Source of the DNA: Hymenoscyphus infarciens
Lineage: Eukaryota > Ascomycota > Leotiomycetes > Helotiales > Helotiaceae
DNA: 64,000 bases
Direction of reading: 5' to 3'
Assembly: GCA_001414345.1 (NCBI GenBank)
Contig: LLCB01000036.1
Coordinates: forward strand, 62,001-126,000
This document shows positions 1-10,880 of the stretch, piece by piece. The notes below the pieces were generated by a model. That model was not told the origin of the DNA and ran no database searches. It saw only the letters and a program-made list of their open reading frames with translations. The position numbers and the translations under genes are program-made. Numbering within the stretch: position 1 is the first letter of the stretch; each line of letters starts with the position of its first letter.

Positions 1-28
1 CACGGTTGCTCCAGCGCCATCTTCTTCC

Positions 29-1767
29 ATGCCTCCTTCAAAAGTTAATCAACAAATGGACGAAGGTAAACCAGCAAACCAAGAGACCGAACCGACTACA
101 GGTGATGCTACCGAGGAGTCCACAGAGAAACCCAAACGCGGTGTCGCCTTTTGGAGTATCATCGTAGCTCTTTGTGTAACAAGCGTCTTGTCCTCTTTGG
201 AAGGAACCATCGTCTCGACGGCACTTCCCACAATAGTTGCAAAACTTGGTGGACAGGAAGTGTATATTTGGGCGGTTAATTCGTATTTCTTGACCAGGTA
301 AATAAACACATTTTACGTTTCACCTAGAATACCATCTAACATAAATCTAGCATGGTGTTCCAACCATTGTACGGACAGACAGCCAACATCCTAGGACGCC
401 GAAATCTCATGATATTTGCCACAACAGTCTTCATCATCGGAAGTGCAATGTGTGGCGCTGCACAGAATATGTCCATGTTGATCGCTGGACGTTCAATTCA
501 AGGAGTTGGCGGAGGTGGTCTCAATATGTTGACCAACCTCATCATATCGGATATTGTACCGCTTCGAGAGCGTGGAAATTTCATGGCCTATCTTTTTGCT
601 ACTGTCATTATCGGAACCGGAATTGGTCCGTTTATTGGTGGGATTATCGTCCAGAGGACGACTTGGAGATGGGTCTTCTTTCTCAACCTTCCCATCGGTG
701 GCCTGGCGCTCCTTCTGACGGTCCTATTCCTCAGAGTCAGTTACAAGAAGGACACATCAATCACTTATCGCCTCAAGCGTATCGATTTCATCGGGAATGC
801 GATTTTCGTTCCTTCCGTTGTCGCCATTCTACTTGCCTTGACGTGGGGTGGCACGACTCTCCCTTGGTCATCCTGGCGAGTGATACTTCCGCTCGTCCTA
901 GGATTCGTGGGCTTTGGGATATTCTCAGCCTTTGAATCTTCACGTTTCTGTGTTGATCCTACCATGCCACCAAGACTTTTCATGAACCGCACTAGTGCAG
1001 CAGCCTTCACCCTCGCATTTATTCAGACTGCTCTGCTATACTGGGTCGTTTATTATCTTCCAGTATATTTCCAGGGAGTCTACGGTTCTTCGCCATCACG
1101 TTCCGGTATCCAACTCCTTCCAACTGTCCTCATCATGATACCTTTTGCTGTATTAAGCGGCAAACTCCTAACTCGATTTGGAAAATACCGTCCGTTTCAC
1201 TGGGTAGGATTTGCCTTTGCAATGATCGGACTTGGGTGTTTTACTTTATTAGGACCCGGATCTAGCACTGCGGCTTGGGTTTGCTATCAAGCAATCATCG
1301 CAGCTGGACTAGGTCTGATCTCGAGCACAACTCTTCCAGCTATTCTCGCACCATTAGGCGAAGAGGATGTAGCTACGGCAACGGGTACCTGGGCCTTTCT
1401 TCGCAGTTTTGGAATTATTTGGGGTGTTTCTATTCCCGGTGCTGTCTTCAACAATCGGTTTTCCCAACTTGCTACGAGAATTGGTGATCCTGCGACGCGA
1501 GCTTTGTTGGAGGACGGAGGCGCCTATGAACACGCGACTAAAGATTTTGTTGACTCTTTTTCGGATCAACCCATCTTGAAAAAACAAATTGTTGATGGCT
1601 ATAATGATAGTTTGAGGCGGGTTTGGCAGGTCGCGATTGCTATTGCTGGTCTTGCTTTCTTGTTGGTGTTTGTGGAGAAGGAGATTGCGTTGAGAACAGG
1701 CCTTAAGACGGACTTTGGAATTGAGGAGAAGAATAAAGAGAAAACTGAAGAGGCTGGCGAGACTTGA
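29..1767 (+). CDS. MFS transporter, DHA2-type drug:H+ antiporter
   Basis: A plasma-membrane exporter of the major facilitator superfamily, 14-spanner type, likely to pump out a toxin or metabolite. Two exons (29-297, 351-1767) join through a 53-base intron to give 561 residues. The cytosolic N-terminus is acidic. Family motifs are present: GQTANILGRR (motif A), RSIQGVGGGG (motif B) and GIGPFIGGII followed by WRWVFFLNLPIG (motif C). Many hydrophobic segments follow, and the tail is charged. The frame stays open upstream to base 2, so the true start could lie left of the window; ATG 29 is the first visible one. The gene is convergent with the small membrane-protein gene on its right. With the P450, enoyl reductase and Zn2Cys6 regulator nearby it fits a secondary-metabolite cluster, in which it would export the product or give self-protection. 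The family call is firm; the substrate is unknown. Confidence 0.9.
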
Positions 1768-1973
1768 GAGGATCTTATGGGAAGGTCGTGGCAGCGTTTG
1801 TAATTCTATGTATCAATACATCCCCACACAACTTTGAGAACACCTCGAGCTCACCAGAAACTTGGTCTTGGAATCAAATCTATTTTTCGGGGACGAAATA
1901 TTTGCAATTTAAGCTTAAAGAACGCCAAGTATCCCGGCCTTTACTCATAACCCCATCCTCCTCAAGATGTCAA

Positions 1974-2533
1974 TCAAGTAAAATGAGAAATCACCCCTGC
2001 AAAAACAACCCCCCAAGCCGGCAAATCCCAAAACAAAATCCTCTTCCCATGAAACTCCGTAAAAGTCCCCAAACTCTCAAAAGCCTCCTCCCCATCTAAC
2101 CCCTTCTCCCAAAGCGCCAATCGAATCCGTCTCGCCTTCTGATACGGAAAACAATGCACAACAAACAACACAAAGCCCAAGCCGTACAATCTAAAAGCCT
2201 GTGTGGAAATCGGTCCCAGAACTAAATTGAGACCTAGAAGTGCGATGGTGACCGGATATGTGACTGCGCAAACGGGGATGAGACGCCAGACGTGGTCGTA
2301 GAGCCAGTCGGGAGCTTGTTTTGGGCGGGAGCCGGAAGGAATTGATTTTGCGAGGTTGGACCAGGAGTTTTGTTGGTCGATTGCGCCGGTTATACTTTTT
2401 GGGAAATATGTTAGTTGGGCGCGAGTTTAGAGGGATATTACCTAGGTACTTACAAGGCGGTTGCAGCCAGTAGAGGGGACAGACGAAGGGCGGTGAGCGC
2501 TGCACTTCCAGATGCGAACAAGCCGACCGACAT
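1974..2533 (-). CDS. small multi-pass membrane protein, unknown function
   Basis: Two exons on the minus strand (2533-2454 and 2394-1974) encode about 166 residues. The intron has donor GTAAGT and an acceptor ending AAAAAG. The protein begins MSVGLFASGSAALTALR and has hydrophobic stretches around residues 10-25, 65-85 (PVCAVTYPVTIALLGLNLVL), 95-108 (LYGLGFVLFVVHC) and at the C-terminus (LPAWGVVFAGVISHF), so three or four membrane spans. I do not recognise a named family. Small membrane proteins of this kind, some of them hydratases or oxygenases, occur in fungal secondary-metabolite loci, but nothing here shows a catalytic role. It is transcribed away from the P450 gene, with which it shares a 386-base intergenic region. 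The ORF continuity across the splice is good evidence that the gene is real. Confidence 0.65.
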
Positions 2534-2919
2534 TTTATTTGATAATCTGGTGCTTTCTTCGCTTTACTTCAAGATCGAATGAGGTTGATAGATTTCTCAT
2601 GATTTATTGGAAGTTGTACCGCTCTCTTTCCTGCCCTTCTATCTGAGGTACAAGGAGATGGATTTAAGCGAGAATGTGTAATTGATGCATCCGAATCGGA
2701 TCCACTCCGAATATGACTGCCCCCACCACCGAACGTTCTAATATGCACCCGAAAGTCACACAAAAAGTGCATGAAACTGCGGGAAAGAGGTGTTTCGATG
2801 TCTCTGCTACAAGTCATGTGATCAAGTATCCAACAAGCACGAGTGTGTTAGACTGTAAACCTCCTTCTCCTCAATCCTCATTACCAAGAAACCACACGGA
2901 ATCAAAATCTCGACCCATC
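2534..2919. promoter_or_regulatory. divergent intergenic region between membrane protein and P450
   Basis: A 386-base region between the start codons of two divergent genes, so it must hold both promoters. The P450 reading frame stays open upstream of ATG 2920, with earlier ATGs at 2713 and 2743. I chose 2920 because a hydrophobic membrane anchor follows it directly. No specific operator was identified. Confidence 0.4.
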
Positions 2920-4628
2920 ATGGCCTTAGATTCCCACACACTCCTCTTCCTCACACCAGCTCTTCTCCTCCTCTACATCCTCGCCCGTAAACTCTCCCTC
3001 CACCTCGCTAAACGCCGTGCGTCCCAGAAACATGGCTGCAAACCCGCCCCCCAAATTCCCCAATGGGAACGTCTTATCGGATACACCCTCCTGAAAGAAT
3101 CTACTGCAGCAGTCTCAACCAACTCCGTCCTGCAATTAATGGCCACCCGCTTCCAAAAGTACGGAACCACATTCAGTGGCGTCCTCATGGGCCAATCGTT
3201 TATAATCACCATGGAGCCGGAGAATGTAAAAGCGGTACTGGCGACTAACTTCAAAGATTTCGGGATTAGAGGGAGGAAAGAGAGTTTTGGTCCCCTTCTT
3301 GGGAATGGGATTTTCACTAGTGATGGGGTGCAGTGGGAACATTCTAGGGTGAGTTTTTAAACTTCGGGGGACAGGTGCTGGAAAATAAGAAGAGTCTGAT
3401 AATAGTGGTGATAGGCTTTAATTCGTCCAAGTTTCGTCAAGGCGCAAGTCGCAGATCTAAGTCTTTACGAAGCTCATATTCAACATTTCATCTCACTTCT
3501 CCCAAAAGATGGGAGCACCGTAGATTTACAGCCTTTATTCTTTAGACTTACTCTTGACAGTGCAACAGTATGTATTCACCGCCCCAAAAATCATATTTGC
3601 TTCTTCCATACTAATAATAAGAAGGAATACCTCTTCGGCAAATCCGTAAACTCCCTCCACAACCCCAACGGTCCAGAAAAAGGCTTCGCGATAGCAATAG
3701 ACTACGCCCTCTCCCAAATCCCCCAGCGGTACCGTCGCGGTGCCTTAAACCGTTTCCTCCCAAACAAGAAATTCCACGAAGCCTGTAAAATCGTACATAC
3801 ATACACCGATCGCTTCGTAGACGAAGCATTGGCGGTCAACCCCAAAGAGGACAAAATAGAAATGGGGGAAGGGAGATACACACTCCTCCACGAGCTCGCA
3901 AAAGCAACACGGGATCCAATCCAACTAAGACATGAGCTATTGAATATGCTTATTGCGGGGAGAGATACGACTGCTAGTTTATTGAGTAATTTATTTTTCG
4001 TGATGGCGAGGAGACCGGATGTTTGGAGAACGTTGAGGGAGGAGGTGGGGGAGTTGGGTGGTAAGGCACCAGATTATGAGGGATTGAGACAGATGAAGTA
4101 TTTGAGAAATGTGCTTAATGAAGGTTTGTCTTTCTGGAAATTTCCACGTCAGGATGCAGAAAAGGAGCTAACTAGGGCTGAATAGCTCTCCGTTTATACC
4201 CCGTCGTTCCAGCAAATAGCCGTTTCGCCCTCCGCAACACAACACTCCCTCGTGGTGGTGGACCCGATGGCGAATCTCCCGTCTTCGTCACCAAAGGCCA
4301 AATCGTAGCATACTCGGTTCGCGACATGCATCGTAGGAAAGATGTCTATGGCCCTAATGCCGAGGAGTTTGATCCAGATCGCTGGGATAATTTGAGACCT
4401 GGTTGGGCGTACTTACCTTTCAATGGCGGGCCAAGAATTTGTATCGGTCAGCAATTTGCTCTAACTGAGATGGGATATGTGACTGTAAGACTTGTACAGA
4501 GCTTTATCAATATTGAAGCGAGAGGTGAGAGGGAATGGGTGGAGAAATTGGGTGTTACGTTGAGCAGTTATCATGGTGTCAAGGTGGGGCTGACTACGTA
4601 TGGAAATGATGAAGAAAGGAATAAGTGA
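2920..4628 (+). CDS. cytochrome P450, CYP52-like
   Basis: A haem-thiolate monooxygenase anchored in the endoplasmic reticulum, resembling CYP52-clan enzymes that hydroxylate the ends of alkanes and fatty acids. Four exons (2920-3348, 3415-3567, 3625-4123, 4186-4628) give about 507 residues. Visible motifs: an N-terminal anchor (TLLFLTPALLLLYILARK); the I-helix oxygen-activation motif AGRDTTA near residue 285; the K-helix ExxR, recreated exactly across the third intron (NEA-LRLYP); the FDPDRW region; and the haem-binding loop FNGGPRICIGQQFAL with its cysteine ligand. All conserved features are intact, so the enzyme should be functional. It lies between a membrane protein and an enoyl reductase, which suggests oxidation of a polyketide or fatty-acyl product. 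A primary role in alkane or fatty-acid use is the alternative. Confidence 0.92.
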
Positions 4629-5109
4629 TTTTGCACGGTATCAAGACTTGAGAGACTACGAGACTTCGTAGACCACTATCAGATATCCATTGTGACTTCA
4701 TTTGGATTGTGAAAACTTGATGTTTCAGTGACTGGTGACTGACCACTTGATGGGTTCTTAGAAATACGCAAAGCCAGAACAGGTTAGAAAGTAGCCGACT
4801 TCAGTAGGAAGAAAACAGTAGCCATATCAGTGCCAGCTGAGTGCCAGTGATACTCGACAAGCCCCTTAAGCACTCGCTTATTCCATCGCACAGACCCTCC
4901 GAATCCGAAGATCGGCCCCTTTCGGTTGTCCCGAAGTACTATCAATGCTACCGACAAACTGTGAGCTAGATATTCCGCCATAGATGAACATGTTGCTGGA
5001 AGAGTAGAAGGATATTCAATTCATCCCAAAGTGAAAACATATTCCAAATTACCTTTCAAATAAAACCCGAAAAAGATAGAAGAGAACCAGGAGCAGATCG
5101 CAAACCATC

Positions 5110-6288
5110 ATGTCACCAGGCCGCCTCCTCCTAGACCTACCAGAAACCCACAATGTCATCAAACAAGGCCCATCCGGAGTCCTAAAACTCCAAAAAGCCC
5201 CTCTCCCAATCCTCTTAGAACCAGAGCAAATCCTAGTAAAGACCTATTCCGTAGCTCTCAACCCCTGCGACTGGAAGATGCCCTCTCGCTTCCCTTGTCC
5301 CGGAGCAACAGACGGCTCAGACTTTTCCGGAGAAATCATAGAAATCGGTCCCGGCGTCACTCGCGAAGATTTGAAAATCGGTGATCGAGTGTGTGGAGCT
5401 GTCCATGCTTCGAATCCCGCTTGTTTGCAGTCTGGAAGTTTTGCAGAGTACCTGGTCACATATGCGGATTTGGTGCTGAAGGTGCCGGATTCGATGAGTT
5501 GGGTCGATGCTGCTGCTATTGGGGGTTGTGTGCATGGGAGTTTGGGATTGGCGTTTTGGGACTCGATGATGGTGCCAGGGTATCCTGATAAGCCGGCTGA
5601 GAAGCCAGTGTATGTTCTTGTGTATGGTGGGTCGACTGCTAGCGGGACGATGGCTATTCAGTTGATAAAGGCGTAAGTACCACCCTGAGTCTTCCCTCTT
5701 CTTTCACCTAGTAGTGAGTTGCCTTCGTCACTACTGACTAAATTCCAATACAGCGCGGGCTTAACCCCCATAACAACCTGCTCGCCCAAACACTTCCCCC
5801 TCGTAAAATCCTACGGCGCCGAAGCAGCCTTCGACTATAACTCCCCAACGTGCGCTGCCGACATAAAATCCTACACCATGAACACCCTAAAATACGCATT
5901 CGACGTGATCGCTGAAACCAAGACCCTAAAGCTCTGCTACGAAGCCATCGGTCGCATGGGAGGAAAATACACCGGCCTAGAAGTTTTCAACGAAGCCATG
6001 GCACTGAACACCAGAAAGACGGTGAAAGCAGACTGGGTAATAGGCTTGAAGCTTCCTGGCAAGGGTGTTGACTTGCCAGGTGGCTATGGGAGTCCGCCGG
6101 ATCTTGAATGTAGGAAGTTTGGGAAGGGGTGGTTCGAGACGATGCAGAGGTTAGTAGATTCGGGGAAGATTCGGGCCCATCCCCCGCGTGTTATGCCGGG
6201 GGGTATTGAGAGCATATTTGAAGGAATTGAACTGATGAGGCAGAAGGCGGTGTCTGGAGAAAAGTTGGTTTACGAAATTGCAAAGTAA
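5110..6288 (+). CDS. trans-acting enoyl reductase / zinc-binding-dehydrogenase-like (LovC type)
   Basis: A medium-chain dehydrogenase/reductase of the type that serves polyketide synthases as a stand-alone enoyl reductase, reducing enoyl-thioesters with NADPH. Two exons (5110-5672, 5754-6288) give 365 residues. The N-terminal GroES-like half has VALNPCDWKMP and GSDFSGEIIEIGPGV. The cofactor half has the motif VYGGSTASGT followed by a Rossmann-like segment that crosses the intron (QLIKAAGLTPITTCS). The zinc ligands of true alcohol dehydrogenases are not evident, as expected for enoyl reductases. The C-terminal PGGIESIFEGIELMRQKAVSG is typical of fungal trans-ER proteins. No polyketide synthase gene lies in the window, so its partner would have to be elsewhere, most likely left of base 1. 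A generic quinone-oxidoreductase role is the alternative. Confidence 0.87.
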
Positions 6289-6830
6289 AAAATTGAAAGG
6301 GGCATGGCATTTGAAGAATTTGAAGGGCGGAAGATTCAGTGGCATTCGACCTAGAGTTGGCTTGGATATATGCTTACAGTAAGAGCCAAGTCACAAAATG
6401 GTGCACGGTGAAAATGAAAGCATATTTCATAATCACAAGCAGAGCACCGATGCTCTCATTATTTTATTAGTCGAAGCGTGACTGAGATTCTCGTTGAGCC
6501 TCCTTGTAAAGGTAAATACTTGGTTTCATTTTTCCTATCGATAGATGGACTCAGGCAGTTCTGTACTGCTGGCGATCGATATCAAGTCTTACACTTGGAT
6601 GCTGGAAGCCCCAGCTACAAGGCTAACCTCAAGTCTACTCTAGCTCGACTGACATCCTGGAAGCATTATTCGAATATAGCAAATGCTGCCGGTCGAGTTA
6701 AGAACACGGAAATCTTTGGGCTCGCCAAAGCTAGTTAATGCTTATACGCCAAAATCAGCCACGGCCCTGGCTTGCTGCCAGCCAATGTGGCCTTATAAGA
6801 TTGGAGGGACATTGGAATTTTTAACCTTTT

Positions 6831-8477
6831 TCAAGTTCCAGGCCCAGGAGGAGACATATAGGCGTTTGGCTGCGAGGGTTGATCAGCAAACATTTTGTTC
6901 ACATGTTCCGGTTCCTGTTGACGAGGAGATGGTGCAGGTGCCGATAAACTCGGATCTATCTTGATGGGCGCTCTACCCGGATCCGGGATCCATCCAATAT
7001 CTTCAATAGGCCAACGAATCCACAATCGATGTTCCTCGTCGAGTAAATCCCAAACTTGACCCAAAAGGTGAACGCCACTGCCCTGCATCCACCACCTTGT
7101 GTCCATCAGCTTCAACAAGACGCAGAAATAGGCAAATATCACGAGGGCTTCTTGGCAATGGGCGCTGACGAGTTCGAGGAATCCGTTGTTGACCTTGTAG
7201 AGCCAGATGAAAACTACATCTCCTGGTTCGCAACTCAAAGTGTTGCCCTTCATTGCAAGAGCGAGGGACTTCCGCAGTTCCTCGATGGCGTTAGCGCATA
7301 GGCTGTAGGTCTGTTCATCGAGGTGGGCTTCGCGGACATGATATCGGAGCTCTTGCAAGTCATCGGTCTCTGCTGGGTAATCAAGAGCGGCGTCCTCCCT
7401 CATATGTGCTCGCTTGCCGCCTTGGACAAACATGGGTCCAAGACTGCTGTTGATAAGCGCGTCGTGGTATTTCCCAATTATGAAGTAGGTTCCTTTCAGC
7501 AATTCTAGCCATCCCCCGTTGGTTTCGTTTCCAAGAAGTAAGAAATCGTCCGAGGTACGGGAAGTGGCGATGGTGATGAATAACGTCATCGTAGAGAATA
7601 TGTAGAGTGGCTCGCAATTCTCATTTGTGACGTTGGCGATGAGTGAGGTGGCTAGCCTAAGACCGTTGTGATGATGAGCTGTGCCTTGGGAGGTGTAATA
7701 TTCTCTTTTCTCAGGCAAAAAGTACGCCATGTGCAAGGCGGCGATAGAAAGAAGGCAATGCATTACATATTCGCATCGAAACCCAATCTGTGGTACGTTG
7801 ATCCTCCAAAGAGCCTTTAGGGATGGTTCTTGAGACAGTGTGAGACACGTCGATGTTGTAAAGTGATGAAGAAGCTCCAGGTCTCTCAGATTGAGAGCTA
7901 ACGGATTTGGGTTTTGATGTAATGGGCTTAAGGCGAGAGGTACAAGTGCATTTCCTGATTGAGGTGTACTGGGACCTGCTGTTGGGCTTGCGCCGCTCGA
8001 GTTTGCCGAAGTTAAATAATCGCATGGTACCGAGTGCTTTTGGCAGTTCGTACAAGAAGGTCGTCGTTCGTCACACTGTTAGATAAATTGTTAGCTAGGA
8101 CGAACGAAAAGGCTTTGCACAAAACATATCGGACAATTATAAATATTCTCCTAAATGTTTGGAAGAATTGAAAATTGAAATCTTGATTCTCCTAAACGTT
8201 CTAGAAGAATGAGTATTGAATATCCGAGGTAATCGACGAGGGGGGATATCTTATTCAAGTACCCATGGATAAAACCACGATAGGTGAAACCAACTCGCAT
8301 GCTGTACGAGATGCGAGCTAGTGATAACCAGCACATTACAAGTGCAGCAAGGGGGTGCGTATGTAGATAACTTACTTTGATTTTTCTTCGTTTGCACGTC
8401 GTACACCCAGTCCTCGTTTTACGGTGAGGTTTCCTTGACGCTAGTTTCATTGTTCTTGAATCCGAAGAGTCGGCCAT
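6831..8477 (-). CDS. Zn2Cys6 fungal transcription factor, Upc2-like
   Basis: A binuclear zinc-cluster DNA-binding regulator. Two minus-strand exons (8477-8376, 8075-6831) give 448 residues. The 300-base intron interrupts the zinc cluster exactly between GCTTCKRRKIK and CDERRPSCTNCQKHSVPC. Spliced, this gives C-x2-C-x6-C-x6-C-x2-C-x6-C, a complete six-cysteine cluster. A Ser/Pro-rich linker follows, then a helical region starting LELLHHFTT with CLLSIAALHMAYF, as in fungal-specific regulatory domains of the Upc2/sterol-uptake group. ATG 8477 was chosen because an upstream ATG reads straight into TGA. The position next to a P450, enoyl reductase and transporters suggests a pathway-specific regulator. 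A general sterol or lipid regulator is the alternative. The intron is longer than its neighbours here, so a small extra exon cannot be excluded. Confidence 0.85.
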
Positions 8478-9239
8478 CTCTAGACTGTTCAATTGCCCAT
8501 CACCAGCATGGCCCGTTTTGAATACTATTCAACCGTATTCCGTATTCTATCCGCGCACGACTAGGGCTGTGCAGCCTGTGTCTCCAGGACGACAGATAAG
8601 GCGGACTCCAAGGCCTGATTAATCGCAATCAATTGAGTGGTGGGGGTTCGAAGAGGCTGAGGCATGCAGAGAAAGAGAAGAGCGAGTTCCAGATTTACGA
8701 AGTGCGAGGGGGAAATGCGAGAAATACTAAAATTGGGGCGCATCTGGCTAAAGCGAGTCTGCTCCCAGTGCTGAGGTCACGTGCAAAGCTATGCGCTAAC
8801 TCGATCAGGAATACAAGTCGTGAGTTTATCACTCTACTAATAGATCTACATAATTGTCCGAGAGGGATGCGAGCTGCACATCCAGAAAAATTAAAGATGA
8901 ACCAATCTTAGTCCACGATGCCCCATTTAAAGGAGGCTACATATTCGTACTCGCTACCTCGTTTCTCGCACCGAGTGTTGAGAGACTCCCCTGTGTTTGC
9001 GTTTACTTCAAAAACTTAAGTACCTGGATATCTCTAGAATGTTTTTTATTGACCACCAGGTCGTCGTAGATTGAATTGACTTTCTTCCTTTCACATAAAA
9101 CCCGATTCGATACAAGGCAATAGCAACCACTTTCCTCACAACCCGGATCAACAAAAACCCAACACGAACCGGGCGGTTACTTCTTGCGGGGTTCAAGATT
9201 GGAAGTCAACACTCGACATTACCTCACAAATTTCCCAGC
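8478..9239. other. intergenic region, divergent promoters
   Basis: 762 bases between the zinc-cluster regulator (leftward) and the RTA1-like gene (rightward). Short open frames exist, but none shows a recognisable protein or splice structure. It should contain both promoters. Confidence 0.5.
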
Positions 9240-10255
9240 ATGGTTCTCGAAAGTCGGCTGGTAGATGGGGATAAATATCTACTCTACCACTATGATCCCT
9301 CACTAGTAGCAGCCATCATAATGGCTGTAGTCTTCGGACTCTCCTCAACCCTCCATCTCGTCCAACTCGGAATTCGAAAAACATGGTATTTTATACCGTT
9401 CGTTATCGGAGGAATCTGTAAGTTCCTGTCACTCCTCATTGCTCACCAGCATCTAACGAAATGCCTCACAGTTGAGGTAATTGGATACGCAACTCGCGCA
9501 GTCAACGCAAAACAAACCCCAGACTGGAAAACCATCCCATACGCCATTCAATCCCTCATGCTCTTGCTCGCGCCCACTCTCTTCGCAGCATCTGTCTACA
9601 TGATCCTCGCACGAATTATAAAGTTGACGGATGGAGAAAGCCATTCGATCATTAGAGCCAAATGGCTAACCAGCGTCTTCGTTACTGGAGATGTCATCTC
9701 TTTCCTCATGCAATCTGGAGGTACGTTACCCTCTTCTTCCATCCATGAACTCCTAAGACTCAAAAACTAACACAAACAACAGGCGGAGGACTACTCATTA
9801 AAGCAAAAACGAAATCCAAAGTCGACATGGCGCAAAACATGATAACAGGCGGTCTCGGAGTCCAAGTCCTCTTCTTCGTCCTCTTCATGGTGGTAACCCT
9901 CCTCTTCCACATCCGCATGCGACGCGCTCCTTCCAATCGAGCCCAAACCCTTACCGTCCCATGGCAACAATACATCGTCGTCCTATACATCGCTTCCTTC
10001 CTCATTCTCATCCGAAGTGTGTTCAGAATCGCAGAGTATGTGATGGGAACCGATGGTGTTCTGTTGAGCAATGAGGTATATCTTTATATCTTTGATGCTG
10101 CGTTGATGGCGTTGACGACGATTTTGTTTAATTTGAGACATCCTGCTTCAATTATTATGGGGAAACGGGATTTGGAGAGGGAGGAGGCTGCGGGGAGTGA
10201 AGTTCAGCTGAGGATGGAGGATAGAGAGGTGCATAGGAATGAGTATAAACATTAA
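9240..10255 (+). CDS. RTA1-like seven-transmembrane protein
   Basis: A fungal membrane protein of the RTA1 / lipid-translocating-exporter family, which includes Rta1 and Rsb1. Members are linked to resistance to toxic lipids and sterol-biosynthesis inhibitors. Three exons (9240-9417, 9472-9720, 9783-10255) give 299 residues. The order matches the family: LYHYDPS before the first span, FGLSSTLHLVQL, the spliced FEVIGYATR, LLLAPTLFAASVYMIL, a GDVISFLMQSGGGG loop rebuilt across the second intron, RSVFRIAEY, and the last span LYIFDAALMALTTILFNLRHP. The tail is charged and cytosolic. It may be the last member of the putative secondary-metabolite group, as an efflux or protection function. Independent stress resistance is equally possible. 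Confidence 0.9.
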
Positions 10256-10880
10256 GTGTTTTTCGCCAGATGGAGTTTGAGAAACCTTGTTGGGAATTGA
10301 AGTCGTAAAGGCTGAGTCCGAGGGAAAATAGCCGGGAGCACATAGATTTTCATTTGTTGGCGTTCTTAGAATAGAGGCAAGGCTGCTTCGCACTGCAGCC
10401 TCTGACAGTATCAGGAAGATGTTGATTCAGGGTAGAACGTAACTTTTATTGTAATGGAAGACGGCTAGTAATAAGTTAGCATATATCCGTAGTTGAGTTT
10501 CAGTGATGATTACTAGTAGGAGAAATAACAACACTGAGCTCTACTTTGCTTCACACAATGTTGAAGCTGTAATCTTTCGTAGCTCCCGTATGGCCCGCTT
10601 CGTACATGACAAGATCTACCACTGTCTGGTAAGAACATTGGGACCTCATCAATGTATTCTTCCTTCGGCAACATTGACTCTGGGGTCTAGCTCCGCCGAA
10701 CCAGTGTATCACGTGGCAATGACGAGGGGCTCCACCCTGGACTTCTTTCAGGCTCAACCTCCTCCAGCCGATATCTTACTTTCCAAACCTGACATTTCCA
10801 GCTTTCTACTCGCCCTACACTAGAATTTGACACGCTCCCTCCTCCCTACCGACGACCCTTCCCTCTCCTCTTGCTTCGCG
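10256..10880. other. intergenic region
   Basis: 625 bases between the RTA1-like gene and the actin-binding-protein gene, holding a 3' region and a promoter. An open frame at 10503-10823 has no recognisable motif and ends just before the next gene's start; I treat it as 5' leader or chance. Confidence 0.5.

Noticed and set aside
2713..2919. In-frame N-terminal extension of the P450 (ATG 2713 or 2743)
   Set aside because: The extension is hydrophilic and would displace the membrane anchor, which begins right after ATG 2920.
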